Numbered from the stretch's first letter, positions 1-7,182 are shown. The stretch is 8,884 nucleotides of DNA from an uncultured Pseudomonadales bacterium (GCA_937998635.1 CALLDA010000167.1:1-8884); one strand, 5' to 3'. The notes: a model not told the origin generated them from the sequence alone. Translations and numbers: made by a program.

Positions 1-239
1 TTTTATCCGATATTGCTAAAAAAGTGCTGGCTAAAGATCGAGCACCAGACCGGGTGAATATCTACGAAATTATGTCCAAACCCGTTGTTCCAGTTGATCC
101 GGAAATGGATGTCCGTTACTGCGCGCGACTGTTTGACCAGTTTGGTTTATCTAATGCGCCGGTCATTGTCGATGGCAAAGTAGTCGGTATTGTCAGTTAT
201 AACGAGCTGGTATTTGATGGTTTGAGTGAGCTGGTTTAA
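1..239 (+). CDS. CBS-domain protein, C-terminal part (5' end outside window)
   Basis: The reading frame is open from base 3 with no start needed, so this is the last 78 or so residues of a longer gene ending in TAA at 237-239. The visible part carries one whole CBS motif: IMSKPVVPVDPEMDV, then a helix (ARLFDQFGLSNAPVI), then VDGKVVGIVSYNELV. This is the usual strand-helix-strand order of the second CBS repeat in a two-repeat (Bateman) module. Such modules bind adenine nucleotides and usually regulate something else; stand-alone small CBS proteins are common in gammaproteobacteria. A GTG at 24 could be mistaken for a start, but coding potential continues upstream of it (LSDIAKK), so I treat it as internal. 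The gene converges on fadH with 104 bases between the stops, and I see no clear terminator there. The CBS assignment is secure; the partner domain and physiological role cannot be seen. Confidence 0.85.
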   Translation, partial: LSDIAKKVLAKDRAPDRVNIYEIMSKPVVPVDPEMDVRYCARLFDQFGLSNAPVIVDGKVVGIVSYNELVFDGLSELV

Positions 240-343
240 ACAGCATTGTTTGATAAATAGCTTGGCCGTGAAGCCGTATGAGACGAGATTGAATTTGAAC
301 TCAGGCCAGGGCCAGAGCTTGCACCCCCGGCCAGGAGCGACAT

Positions 344-2368
344 TTAAATAGCCGCCGCCACTTCCATTCCCTGACTCACCGCTGCCAGGGCATCGAGTTC
401 TTTAGCTTCAGAAGCGCCGCCAATTAAACGACAATTGATGCCCGCATCAGTCAGTTCGTTATACAGAGCATTATTAGAATCCTGCCCGGTACAAATCACG
501 ATACTATCTACGGCGAGGGTAAGGTCTTCATCGTTAACGCTGTAATGCAGGCCTTCATCATCAATTTTCTGATAGCTCACACCGGGAATGCTAGTGACTC
601 CCGCAGCATCTAATTCTGCTCGCAAAACCCAGCCGCTGGTGAGGCCGAGGCCGCGACCCAGGGACTTGGGTTTGCGCTGCATCATCGTGATTTCATGGGC
701 TGGGGCAGGGAACTTCGGCCCGTCTTTGGACAGGGAGCCCGGCTCGCTCATGGTGGTATCGACACCCCATTTGGCCAGAAAGCTGTCGGTATCCGGCGCG
801 CTATCACCTTCGCCATGGGTCAGTAATACCGCGACATCAAAGCCGATACCACCAGCACCGAGAATGGCCACCCGTTTGCCGGTTGTCGCCTGGCCGGTTA
901 ATAAATCCAGATAGGAAATAACCGAGGGATGATCAATGCCGGGAATATCCGGGATGCGCGGGGTGATGCCGGTCGCGACGATGACTTCATCAAACTTGTT
1001 ACCCAGGGTGCTTGCGTCGACCCTGATGTTGAGTTGCACATCGACGCCGAACTTATCGAGTTGTGACTGGAAGTAACGAATAAATTCATAAAATTCAGTT
1101 TTGTCGGGGACGATTTTAGCCAGGTTTAATTGCCCACCAATTTCGCTACCGGCTTCAAACAGGGTGACTTTATGACCCCGCTCTGCGGCGGTGCAGGCGG
1201 CGGATAATCCGGCTGGACCGGAGCCAATCACGGCGACAGTTTTATTGTCTTTGATGGCGACAGCTTCATTGAACTCCAGCTCGCGCGCAGCTTTAGGGTT
1301 AACCAGACAGCTGGTCACGCGGTCGGTAAAAATGAAGTCGAGACAGGCCTGATTACAGCCAATACAGGTGTTAATCTCATTGGCTTGGCCATCGGCCACT
1401 TTACGCGCAAAGTGTGGATCGGCCAGCATAGGTCGGGCCATGGAAACCATGGCTGCATCGCCGCTGGCAACGATGTCTTCTGCGACTTCGGGGGTGTTGA
1501 TGCGGTTGGAGGCGATGACCGGAATGTTAACGTTGTCAGTCAGGTTGCGGATAGCAAAGCGCCAGGCGGCACGGGGCACCATGTAGGCGATGGTCGGGAT
1601 ACGGGCTTCGTGCCAGCCAATGCCGGTGTTAAATAAAGTCACGCCCGCTTGTTCCAGGGCCTGGGCCAGTTGCACAATCTCATCACCGGTGGCACCGTCT
1701 TCGACCAGGTCGATGGCGGAAATACGATACATAAGAATAAAATCATCGCCGACTTTGGCTTTGGTGCGTTTGACGATTTCAATGGCAAAGCGCATACGGT
1801 TTTCGTAACTGCCACCCCATTCGTCAGTGCGATTATTGGTACGGGTGACCAGCATCTGATTGATCAAGTAACCTTCAGAGGCCATGATCTCAACACCGTC
1901 GTAACCGGCTTTTTTAGCGAGCAGGGAGCAGTTAGCAAAGTCTTCAATAATTTGCTCGATTTCTTCACCGGTCAAAATATGGGGGGTGCAGGGGTTGATG
2001 CGTGAGGGGATATCCGACGCACCCACTGGTTGATCAATCTTGGCGTTGCGACCGGTATGTAATACCTGCATCAGGATTTTACCGCCTTCGGCATGAACTC
2101 GGTCGGTCACCAGTCGGTGGTTTTCAATCTCGTCTTCGTTGTTAAATACCGGCGCACCGGTTTCGATAACACCACTGTCGTTGGGCGAATAACCGCCAGT
2201 TACAATCAGGCCCGCGCCGCCTTTAGCGCGCTCGCCATAGAAAGCCGCCAGCCGCTCGTAGGGTCGGTCGATTAGCTCCATTCGAGTGTGCATGGAGCCC
2301 ATCATGATGCGGTTTTTAATGGTGGTGAAGCCGAGGTCAAGGGGCTGTAACAGCTGGTCAAAACTCAT
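344..2368 (-). CDS. fadH: NADPH-dependent 2,4-dienoyl-CoA reductase
   Basis: This 674-residue cytoplasmic flavoenzyme reduces 2,4-dienoyl-CoA esters with NADPH, so that polyunsaturated fatty acids with even-positioned double bonds can enter beta-oxidation. The length matches E. coli FadH (about 672). The N-terminal Old Yellow Enzyme-type TIM barrel (about 1-330) holds the FMN site and the expected catalytic residues Tyr167 (EGYLINQML) and His253 (GIGWHEARIP), each one residue off the E. coli numbering Tyr166/His252. A 4Fe-4S cluster motif follows with Cys335, Cys338, Cys342 and Cys354 (CIGCNQAC...SC). The C-terminal half has an FAD Rossmann motif (IGSGPAGLSA, 381-390) and an NADPH motif (ILGAGGIGFDV, 502-512). 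ATG is at 2366-2368 with AGGAT 8 bases upstream (2377-2381), which supports this start. The gene appears monocistronic, with a possible promoter at 2468-2496. Related 2-enoate reductases share the fold, but the Tyr/His pair and length favour FadH. Confidence 0.95.
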   Translation of the reverse strand: MSFDQLLQPLDLGFTTIKNRIMMGSMHTRMELIDRPYERLAAFYGERAKGGAGLIVTGGYSPNDSGVIETGAPVFNNEDEIENHRLVTDRVHAEGGKILMQVLHTGRNAKIDQPVGASDIPSRINPCTPHILTGEEIEQIIEDFANCSLLAKKAGYDGVEIMASEGYLINQMLVTRTNNRTDEWGGSYENRMRFAIEIVKRTKAKVGDDFILMYRISAIDLVEDGATGDEIVQLAQALEQAGVTLFNTGIGWHEARIPTIAYMVPRAAWRFAIRNLTDNVNIPVIASNRINTPEVAEDIVASGDAAMVSMARPMLADPHFARKVADGQANEINTCIGCNQACLDFIFTDRVTSCLVNPKAARELEFNEAVAIKDNKTVAVIGSGPAGLSAACTAAERGHKVTLFEAGSEIGGQLNLAKIVPDKTEFYEFIRYFQSQLDKFGVDVQLNIRVDASTLGNKFDEVIVATGITPRIPDIPGIDHPSVISYLDLLTGQATTGKRVAILGAGGIGFDVAVLLTHGEGDSAPDTDSFLAKWGVDTTMSEPGSLSKDGPKFPAPAHEITMMQRKPKSLGRGLGLTSGWVLRAELDAAGVTSIPGVSYQKIDDEGLHYSVNDEDLTLAVDSIVICTGQDSNNALYNELTDAGINCRLIGGASEAKELDALAAVSQGMEVAAAI

Positions 2369-2467
2369 GTTGGGGTATCCTGATCTATCGGGTTTAGGTA
2401 TTGGGGCGCTTGGTTTGAGGCAGGTATCGGCGGCGCGGAGGCTTTGCTCTTGATTTCCCGGCGATGA

Positions 2468-2496
2468 ATCATAACCTCAGAGCGCAGTCTTGGCTA
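2468..2496 (-). promoter_or_regulatory. Candidate sigma-70 promoter of fadH
   Basis: On the minus strand TAGCCA (2491-2496; 4 of 6 matches to TTGACA) is followed after 17 bases by TATGAT (2468-2473; 5 of 6 matches to TATAAT). Transcription would begin near 2461, leaving a leader of about 90 bases before the fadH ATG. It lies just past the hydrolase stop at 2505. Consensus matching by eye only. Confidence 0.35.
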
Positions 2497-2504
2497 TTTG
2501 TTCT

Positions 2505-3362
2505 CTATAAGTTGTTCAGCGGCGTTTTATTCATATCAATACAGCTGTGCTTGCGCAGAAACCCCAGCATTACTGAGCGGTTTTGGTGTTGCCAGAACGT
2601 TGCGGTGTGGGGTCCCGTTGTGGAAACTTGCAGGTTGTCACCTCGGTGTGCGGCGCTGAGTTGGCTTAGGTTGCTATAGGGGATGACCTGGTCATCGATA
2701 CTTTGGAAAAATAAAATTGGTAAGGAGTCGAGCTCGGCAAGCGCGTCAATGGGATCATAGTTATTACTCATCATCCAGGCCAGCGGATATTGCAGAGGCC
2801 ATGTTAGCCAGGACTGCCTGGCCACATGGCGAGTGATGTCGCTGTAGCGAGTAAATGCGGCATCGCTGATCAGACCGCAGAGGCGGGGGTTGTCGATATG
2901 CCTGGTAGCGCTGTACAGCATCAGGCTGGCGCCGATGCTTTGTCCGAGCAGGAACAGAGGCTGCCCATTTACAGTTGGCGTTGTGTTTATCCAGTCCAGG
3001 GCTGCGTCGATATCGAGGAAAATCTCGGGCAACTCAGCTGCGCCTTCTGAGTTGCCAAAACCTCTATAGTCGAGCAACAGCACCTGGTACCCAGCAGCCG
3101 GTAACCAGCGCACGTTTTGAATATGGGTGCTGATGTTCTCAGCATTGCCATGTAAAAACAGAATAGTTGCTTGTGGCAGGCCAGCAGCAGGTAAGAGCCA
3201 GGCGTGTAGTTCGGTGCCATCGGCAGCGGTAAGCTGAATGTCCTGATAATTGAGTTCGAGCTGATCGGGTGTTTGTACGTGGTGCCGCGCCGGAAAGAAG
3301 AACATCCCGGAACAGCCGTTAAGCAGTAAGGTGGTTAGTAAGACTAACGCCAAATAGTTCAT
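2505..3362 (-). CDS. Alpha/beta hydrolase, predicted lipoprotein
   Basis: With the start I choose (ATG at 3360-3362) the protein has 285 residues and begins with a lipoprotein signal: MNYLALVLLTTLLLNGC, lipobox L14-N15-G16-C17. The frame stays open to an ATG at 3465-3467. That start would put 35 hydrophilic, charged residues before the signal, so it is probably an over-extension; no strong ribosome site decides it. The body is an alpha/beta hydrolase of the serine-hydrolase type related to YfhR/BEM46/ABHD17-like proteins: oxyanion HGN at 71-73, YRGFG at 99-103, nucleophile Ser142 in GQSIG, acid Asp223 or Asp224 (SIDDQVIP) and His252 (TGPHTATF). The complete triad suggests an active esterase, thioesterase or lipase, anchored in the envelope. 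The substrate is unknown. It follows the DUF4105 gene by 139 bases on the same strand and is probably co-transcribed with it. Confidence 0.85.
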   Translation of the reverse strand: MNYLALVLLTTLLLNGCSGMFFFPARHHVQTPDQLELNYQDIQLTAADGTELHAWLLPAAGLPQATILFLHGNAENISTHIQNVRWLPAAGYQVLLLDYRGFGNSEGAAELPEIFLDIDAALDWINTTPTVNGQPLFLLGQSIGASLMLYSATRHIDNPRLCGLISDAAFTRYSDITRHVARQSWLTWPLQYPLAWMMSNNYDPIDALAELDSLPILFFQSIDDQVIPYSNLSQLSAAHRGDNLQVSTTGPHTATFWQHQNRSVMLGFLRKHSCIDMNKTPLNNL

Positions 3363-3419
3363 CCCTGCTGGGCACTTTCCCCCTACTGGATACTGTTTTC
3401 CCGATGCTTCTTTGCACCT

Positions 3420-3445
3420 GGCTTCGCTTGCGTTATCGAAGAGCC
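3420..3445 (-). other. Hairpin in the leader of the lipoprotein hydrolase gene
   Basis: In the 139 bases between the DUF4105 stop and the preferred hydrolase start, GGCTTCG (3420-3426) faces CGAAGAGCC (3437-3445). This forms a 7-pair stem with a 2-base bulge and a 10-base loop. No U-run follows it on the minus strand, so it is not a typical terminator. It could be a processing or translation-control structure, or chance; it does not match a riboswitch class I recognise. Confidence 0.25.
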
Positions 3446-3501
3446 TGACGTGTTGACTAGCGGACATGATCGACCTGAGACATTATTTGACCACAAAGAT
3501 A

Positions 3502-5406
3502 TCAACGGAAAAAGAAATGATAGCTTAGCGAAAACTCGTTTGCGGTATGTTTGTTGTACCAGCGGCGATCAGCCTTAAAACGCAGTGCATGATTGACCGA
3601 TAAGACAATATCCTGCTCCACCGTCAGATCAAGGCGCTGCTCGTTGCCGGTAAATTCGAGGCCAGATGCGGACAGAGAACCCACGCCCAGGCGATTTTGG
3701 TAGAGCCAGCCAAGCTGAGTTCCGAGCGCCAATTCCACCGGGTCATCAAAATCACGATTGTGCTCAATGCGCGCAGTTAACAGCGTGAATAAAGTCCCGC
3801 CGTCGAGCTCAAAGGCATAGCCACCAGCTCCGGTTACGTGGCTAGCCAGAGGCCGATTGTCTGCCACCTGGACGCGCTCAAAACCCCCGTAGGCCCGCCA
3901 GGAAAGTTGATCAAAAAAAGCGTTTTTCGGCGTCAATGAAAAAATATCTGCCACGTCCAGGCGTTGTAGTTTGATATTGTCGTCATCGTAGTAGCGGATG
4001 GCGGTATTACCCATGTTGATCTGGGCACCAGAGAGAAAGCCGTGACTGTTGTCGAGCAGGCTGTGGTAGGCCATTCGGAATTCCAGCTCGCTATAGTTCT
4101 GATCGTTATCACGGCCCTGCTTTAGTGAAAGTCGCTTACTTTGATGACTGTTTTCGGGAGATATGGGTGCGGTGAATTCCAGGGGCGCTTGCACCGGGTA
4201 TTGACTGAGCTTTTTTAACAGGGCCAAACTGTTTTTAGCTGCTATCTGGTTACGGGATGCCTTAGCCTCGCGGTAGCGCAAAGCGCGATAGGCTGCTTGC
4301 ACAATCTGATATTGTTGATCGCTCGGTAAGTTTCGAAAGCTGGCCTGGTCTGTGTTAGCGGGATTTTCGGCTAAATCTGCGACCAAAGGGTGTAAGGCAT
4401 CAGGCAATTTATTTAATTGGTGTTTAAGCTGGCTGGCCAATGCGGGTCGATAGTGAGTGGTCTGAATAAAACCGCCGTTTTGGACACTACGGATAGTATC
4501 TATAGGGATGGCCGAAATCACAAAATCATCGGTTAATTCCGCCGATGGTCGCGCGATTTCCAGCAATTCCAGAAGCCGATAGGAGCAGTTTTCGGTAAAG
4601 AAAAAATAATCAAAGTTGATCTCCTTAAGCTCCCAAAGGTGGGTGACCAGGAGGCTGGTTTCTTCCGGTGTGAGGTTTAAGGGATATTCCCAGATATCTC
4701 GGTTTTCTATGCGGTTATATTCCTGAATTTTCTGGAAGTAGGGTGCGACAATAAACTGACCGGGATAACCGCCGGTCAGGCCTCGGAAAGCGTAAAGCAG
4801 GGAGTTGTCATCAGCAGGCACATTGGCGCCAAAATTAACCCCGTAGGAGAGCCAGTCGGTTTTATTTTCAGCCGTCGGTGGATCAAGTCGAAGCAGGGTA
4901 TGACCGAACATAGACGATGGGCTATTAAGGTGGTGTGCGGGAAATACTAGTACCACGCTGTTAGCGTTAACCATATTTCGCCACTGCCGATATAGCGCAC
5001 AGTCGGGATTGGGAAGTTTGTCCAGGTCAATGTCGAGTTGCTTGACCAGCCAGTTGTAGCGGGCTGGAAAGCGGCATTGGGGGTGTTTATCATCGGATAC
5101 GGCGGTGGTGAAAAAGCCTGCTAAGTTAGCCTTTAGCTCGGCTTCGACATTACTGGCGTCATCACCGCTGAGAAAGAAGTCGGGGTCATCGACATAGCTG
5201 GAGCGCGTATGATTATTACCGCCAATGAGTTTTCGGTTTGATGATTTGTAGTGGAGCAAGTTGATCCATTGCCGCTCAAGCCACAGTTGTTTTTGATCGG
5301 CCAGGGCCTCTAACTCTTCGATGTATTGTTTTTTTGTTTCGGCGTAAGTGTTCCCCGATGTGCAGGTAATGAGCAGTATTCCCAGCACAATCAATTTTAT
5401 CTGCAT
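3502..5406 (-). CDS. DUF4105 / Lnb_N-type periplasmic protein with beta-rich C-terminus
   Basis: A 634-residue exported protein. The signal peptide is MQIKLIVLGILLITCTSGNTYA with likely cleavage after Ala22; the early Cys15 is not in a good lipobox. The core (about 100-330) has the DUF4105 hallmarks HLNSPSSMFGHTLLRLD with His169, and FFFTENCSYRLLELLE with Cys274. This Cys/His pair is reminiscent of papain-like or NlpC/P60-type thiol enzymes. Cys111 and Cys136 could form a disulfide. From about residue 430 the chain alternates polar and aromatic residues and ends in an aromatic-rich strand (LSYHFFFR), resembling an outer-membrane barrel or beta-sandwich. From memory, the Pfam family is now called Lnb_N after Bacteroides proteins reported as lipoprotein N-acyltransferases. 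Proteobacteria normally have Lnt, so that role cannot simply be transferred. ATG has GGAAG 5 bases upstream (5412-5416). Family call strong, function unknown. Confidence 0.85.
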   Translation of the reverse strand: MQIKLIVLGILLITCTSGNTYAETKKQYIEELEALADQKQLWLERQWINLLHYKSSNRKLIGGNNHTRSSYVDDPDFFLSGDDASNVEAELKANLAGFFTTAVSDDKHPQCRFPARYNWLVKQLDIDLDKLPNPDCALYRQWRNMVNANSVVLVFPAHHLNSPSSMFGHTLLRLDPPTAENKTDWLSYGVNFGANVPADDNSLLYAFRGLTGGYPGQFIVAPYFQKIQEYNRIENRDIWEYPLNLTPEETSLLVTHLWELKEINFDYFFFTENCSYRLLELLEIARPSAELTDDFVISAIPIDTIRSVQNGGFIQTTHYRPALASQLKHQLNKLPDALHPLVADLAENPANTDQASFRNLPSDQQYQIVQAAYRALRYREAKASRNQIAAKNSLALLKKLSQYPVQAPLEFTAPISPENSHQSKRLSLKQGRDNDQNYSELEFRMAYHSLLDNSHGFLSGAQINMGNTAIRYYDDDNIKLQRLDVADIFSLTPKNAFFDQLSWRAYGGFERVQVADNRPLASHVTGAGGYAFELDGGTLFTLLTARIEHNRDFDDPVELALGTQLGWLYQNRLGVGSLSASGLEFTGNEQRLDLTVEQDIVLSVNHALRFKADRRWYNKHTANEFSLSYHFFFR

Positions 5407-5458
5407 TGCTGCTTCCAGGGAGTCTGGGTAGGTGTTGAGGAGCTTAGATATTTATGGG

Positions 5459-5495
5459 CGAAAAAATACCCTGTACCGTCGCGAGCAGTACAGGG
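5459..5495 (-). terminator. Intrinsic terminator after the DUF3015 gene
   Basis: On the minus strand, 14 bases past the DUF3015 stop codon, a perfect 8-pair stem (plus-strand CCCTGTAC at 5469-5476 with GTACAGGG at 5488-5495, 11-base loop) is followed by TATTTTTT. This is a classic Rho-independent terminator for the short gene. It also lies 62 bases upstream of the DUF4105 start, so transcription of that gene needs read-through or its own promoter. Confidence 0.85.
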
Positions 5496-5509
5496 CATTT
5501 TAAAGGTAA

Positions 5510-6001
5510 TTAAGCGGCGTATTTAGACAGCTGCTGGTCGTTTTTCATTAAGCTGTTAATAGAGGCCATCACCTGTTCTGCAGTGACGTTTTCGTTCGGG
5601 AACAAGGTGTCAAAGTTTTCATGGGTGACGCGGGCGAAGCTTGCACGATCCTGCGCTGCGATACCCAGAGTTACTGCCATCGCGTCAAGTGCATCACCGT
5701 GACCGCGGGCGACATCCTCAGAAAACTCATCCATAATCTGAGCCAGTAGACTGGTGCCACCATAGGTAAGGTTGCCATCAGTCGCGCAACCATTAGTACC
5801 ACTGGTCATGCCGAAGGTAGCGTTGCCGGAGGTGCCATTAGTCAGTGTCGCGATTAAATGAGAACCGAGACCAGACTGACCTTCAAACAACATGTTACCC
5901 CAGCCACAGTTGGGGCCTCCAGCTGCCTCAGCAAAGGCCAGGGAAGGCAGGGTTGACAGAGCGATTACGCCCACTAGCTTCTTTCCATTAGGTAATTTCA
6001 T
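5510..6001 (-). CDS. Secreted DUF3015 family protein
   Basis: This 163-residue protein has a clear Sec signal peptide (MKLPNGKKLVGVIALSTLPSLAFA, cleavage after Ala24). The mature part begins with the family pattern GPNCGWGNMLFEGQSGLGSHLIATLTNGTSGNATFGMTSG-type segment, in which Cys32 and Cys72 probably form a disulfide. A helical C-terminal half (about 84-160) follows. DUF3015 proteins are small, presumably periplasmic proteins of unknown function, found widely in gammaproteobacteria and often annotated only by that number. ATG is at 5999-6001 with AAGGATAA upstream (6008-6015), a good ribosome site. A terminator directly follows and a candidate promoter and CRP-like site precede it, so it may be strongly and independently expressed. 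It lies upstream of the DUF4105 gene on the same strand. Family assignment from pattern memory; no role can be assigned. Confidence 0.85.
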   Translation of the reverse strand: MKLPNGKKLVGVIALSTLPSLAFAEAAGGPNCGWGNMLFEGQSGLGSHLIATLTNGTSGNATFGMTSGTNGCATDGNLTYGGTSLLAQIMDEFSEDVARGHGDALDAMAVTLGIAAQDRASFARVTHENFDTLFPNENVTAEQVMASINSLMKNDQQLSKYAA

Positions 6002-6057
6002 ATACTGTTATCCTTGTCGTTTATGAGTGTCGGAAGTCCGATAGTAACCCCGTTTAA

Positions 6058-6063
6058 TTTATA
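6058..6063 (-). promoter_or_regulatory. Candidate -10 element for the DUF3015 gene
   Basis: TATAAA on the minus strand, about 57 bases upstream of the DUF3015 ATG, in an AT-rich stretch (GAGCTATAAATTAAAC). No convincing -35 hexamer lies 16-18 bases upstream, which would fit an activator-dependent promoter. Weak evidence. Confidence 0.3.
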
Positions 6064-6117
6064 GCTCAAATAGTTGTCACAGTTCGCTAATCCAGCTAGT
6101 CAGGTTTTGCACGTTTC

Positions 6118-6133
6118 TATGACTGGTGTCACA
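6118..6133 (-). promoter_or_regulatory. Possible CRP/Vfr-like binding site
   Basis: The minus strand reads TGTGACACCAGTCATA. This is the CRP half TGTGA, six bases, then TCATA, which matches the second half TCACA at 4 of 5 positions. Its centre lies about 75 bases upstream of the start predicted from the TATAAA at 6058-6063. A second TGTGA half at about 6074-6079 has no partner. Suggestive only. Confidence 0.3.
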
Positions 6134-6204
6134 GACTTATGCATATCTCGTTGTGTCTGAAAAAGAATCAATTTCGCGCCGCGCTTAATGGGATTAAATA
6201 AGCA

Positions 6205-6248
6205 ATTAAAGAACCAAACAAGCGTGGGCAATAAAACTCCCACGCTTG
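6205..6248 (-). terminator. Intrinsic terminator after the FN3-like gene
   Basis: A perfect 10-pair stem (plus-strand CAAGCGTGGG at 6219-6228 with CCCACGCTTG at 6239-6248) encloses a 10-base loop. It begins 26 bases past the FN3-like gene's stop on the minus strand and is followed by a broken T-run (TTTGGTTCTTTAATT). The stem is strong and the T-tract moderate. It separates this gene from DUF3015. Confidence 0.75.
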
Positions 6249-6274
6249 ATGTTGATGTATCCAGACTTTACTGA

Positions 6275-7108
6275 TCAGGGCGCTACAGCGAAGCAACTTT
6301 CCACTGCAGTCTGGTTATAACTCGCTTCACGCACCAGCACCTCAAACTTTACTTCACCATCGCCTTCTGTGAGTTCAAGTATTTCGTTGGGCACGACAAA
6401 CTCTGTGGCATCGGATGGCAGGATAGTGCTGGTTCTATAAGGGGTTTCGTCAATCTCGACAACCACTTCATAATTGACGATGTCCAGTACCTCGCCGACG
6501 GGGAGATCCGCGCCGAGATCCGGGTGAGCCTCAGTGACCGGCTCCCAACTAATCGTAACGACATCGCCTGCGGGAATCTCCGGCAGTACTGAGTCGCAGT
6601 CCTCAGCGGCAGCTTCACCGTTAACCTTAATTACAGGAGGTGCGGGCATGATATGGGTAATTTCTGCCTCCCCCTCCTGTTCTTCTCCTTCCGTGGTAAT
6701 GGTTTCTACTTCATAGGTACCTGCTGGGAAGCGTGCGAAGAACTCCGCCGGCGCGAGTGTGACATCTTCAGGGTCATCGCTTTCAAAGGGTGGCTCGGCA
6801 CTTTCGAAAAATATCTCCGTCAGGCCCTGTTTCCGTAGTCGACTTTTGACATGGATATCCAGCATTGTGCGTTCATTGTGGTCGAAGATGCGTAAACGTT
6901 TCCAGGCATCGCCGTCGATCAAGCCGTGGATGCCCAGGTCACCGTCGGTGTTGTTGAGTTCAAAGAAGATCTCAGACTCTGCCAGGGTTGCTTCTTCTTC
7001 ATGTTCGCCAGCGTAAGCTGGTGCCAGGCCCAGGCAAAACAGGGAGGCAGTGAGGCCTGCATAAACTGAGTGCCATAAGGGTTGTGTTACCTTGATTACT
7101 TGTTTCAT
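6275..7108 (-). CDS. Secreted acidic protein with fibronectin-III-like C-terminus
   Basis: With ATG at 7106-7108 the product is 277 residues and starts with a signal peptide (MKQVIKVTQPLWHSVYAGLTASLFCLGLAPAYA, cleavage after Ala33). AGGAGT lies 7 bases upstream (7116-7121), so this start is firm; the longer frame begins at a TTG without support. The mature protein is strongly acidic and begins GEHEEE. Residues about 45-108 form a distinctive block: EIFFELNNTDGDLGIHGLIDGDAWKR..., then LRKQGLTEIFFESAEPPF. I associate it with proteins annotated as fibronectin type III domain-containing. Residues about 155-275 look like one beta-sandwich (PAPPVIKVNGE, VTISWEPVTEAHPD, VNYEVVVEIDE, VKFEVLVREASYN), with Cys171 and Cys272 possibly bridged. 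NTDGDLGIHGLIDGD resembles a calcium-loop sequence but is not a canonical EF-hand. It follows the porin gene by 240 bases on the same strand and ends at a good terminator. Function unknown. Confidence 0.8.
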   Translation of the reverse strand: MKQVIKVTQPLWHSVYAGLTASLFCLGLAPAYAGEHEEEATLAESEIFFELNNTDGDLGIHGLIDGDAWKRLRIFDHNERTMLDIHVKSRLRKQGLTEIFFESAEPPFESDDPEDVTLAPAEFFARFPAGTYEVETITTEGEEQEGEAEITHIMPAPPVIKVNGEAAAEDCDSVLPEIPAGDVVTISWEPVTEAHPDLGADLPVGEVLDIVNYEVVVEIDETPYRTSTILPSDATEFVVPNEILELTEGDGEVKFEVLVREASYNQTAVESCFAVAP

Positions 7109-7115
7109 GTCCAAT

Positions 7116-7121
7116 ACTCCT
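7116..7121 (-). promoter_or_regulatory. Ribosome binding site that fixes the FN3-like gene start
   Basis: AGGAGT on the minus strand, 7 bases before ATG 7106-7108. It is the strongest Shine-Dalgarno in the window and rules out the longer TTG-initiated frame. Confidence 0.8.
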
Positions 7122-7182
7122 ATGTATTTTTGACAAATGTGCATATCGGGCAAAGGTTTGTATCTACTCGGACTTCACCCGC

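Noticed and set aside
240..343. Bidirectional terminator between the CBS gene and fadH
   Set aside because: Only 4-base GGCC pairings are available and no T-run follows on either strand.
1368..2275. Several plus-strand open frames of 60-118 codons opposite fadH
   Set aside because: They are antisense to a complete, well-conserved gene, have no ribosome sites, and their translations are low in recognisable motifs.
2352..2368. FadR-like half-site AGCTGGTC at the start of fadH
   Set aside because: Only the left half matches the FadR operator; the right half does not. The bases are also fixed by coding for Phe-Asp-Gln-Leu-Leu, so coincidence is likely.
3363..3469. c-di-GMP (GEMM) riboswitch suggested by GCAAAG in the hydrolase leader
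   Set aside because: The surrounding P2/P3 stems and the GNRA loop/receptor arrangement are missing; only a short word matches.
7130..7135. Perfect TTGACA on the plus strand read as a -35 element
   Set aside because: No -10 hexamer lies 16-18 bases downstream and there is no plus-strand gene after it.
7109..7153. Longer TTG start for the FN3-like gene
   Set aside because: The internal ATG has a perfect AGGAGT ribosome site and begins a clean signal peptide.
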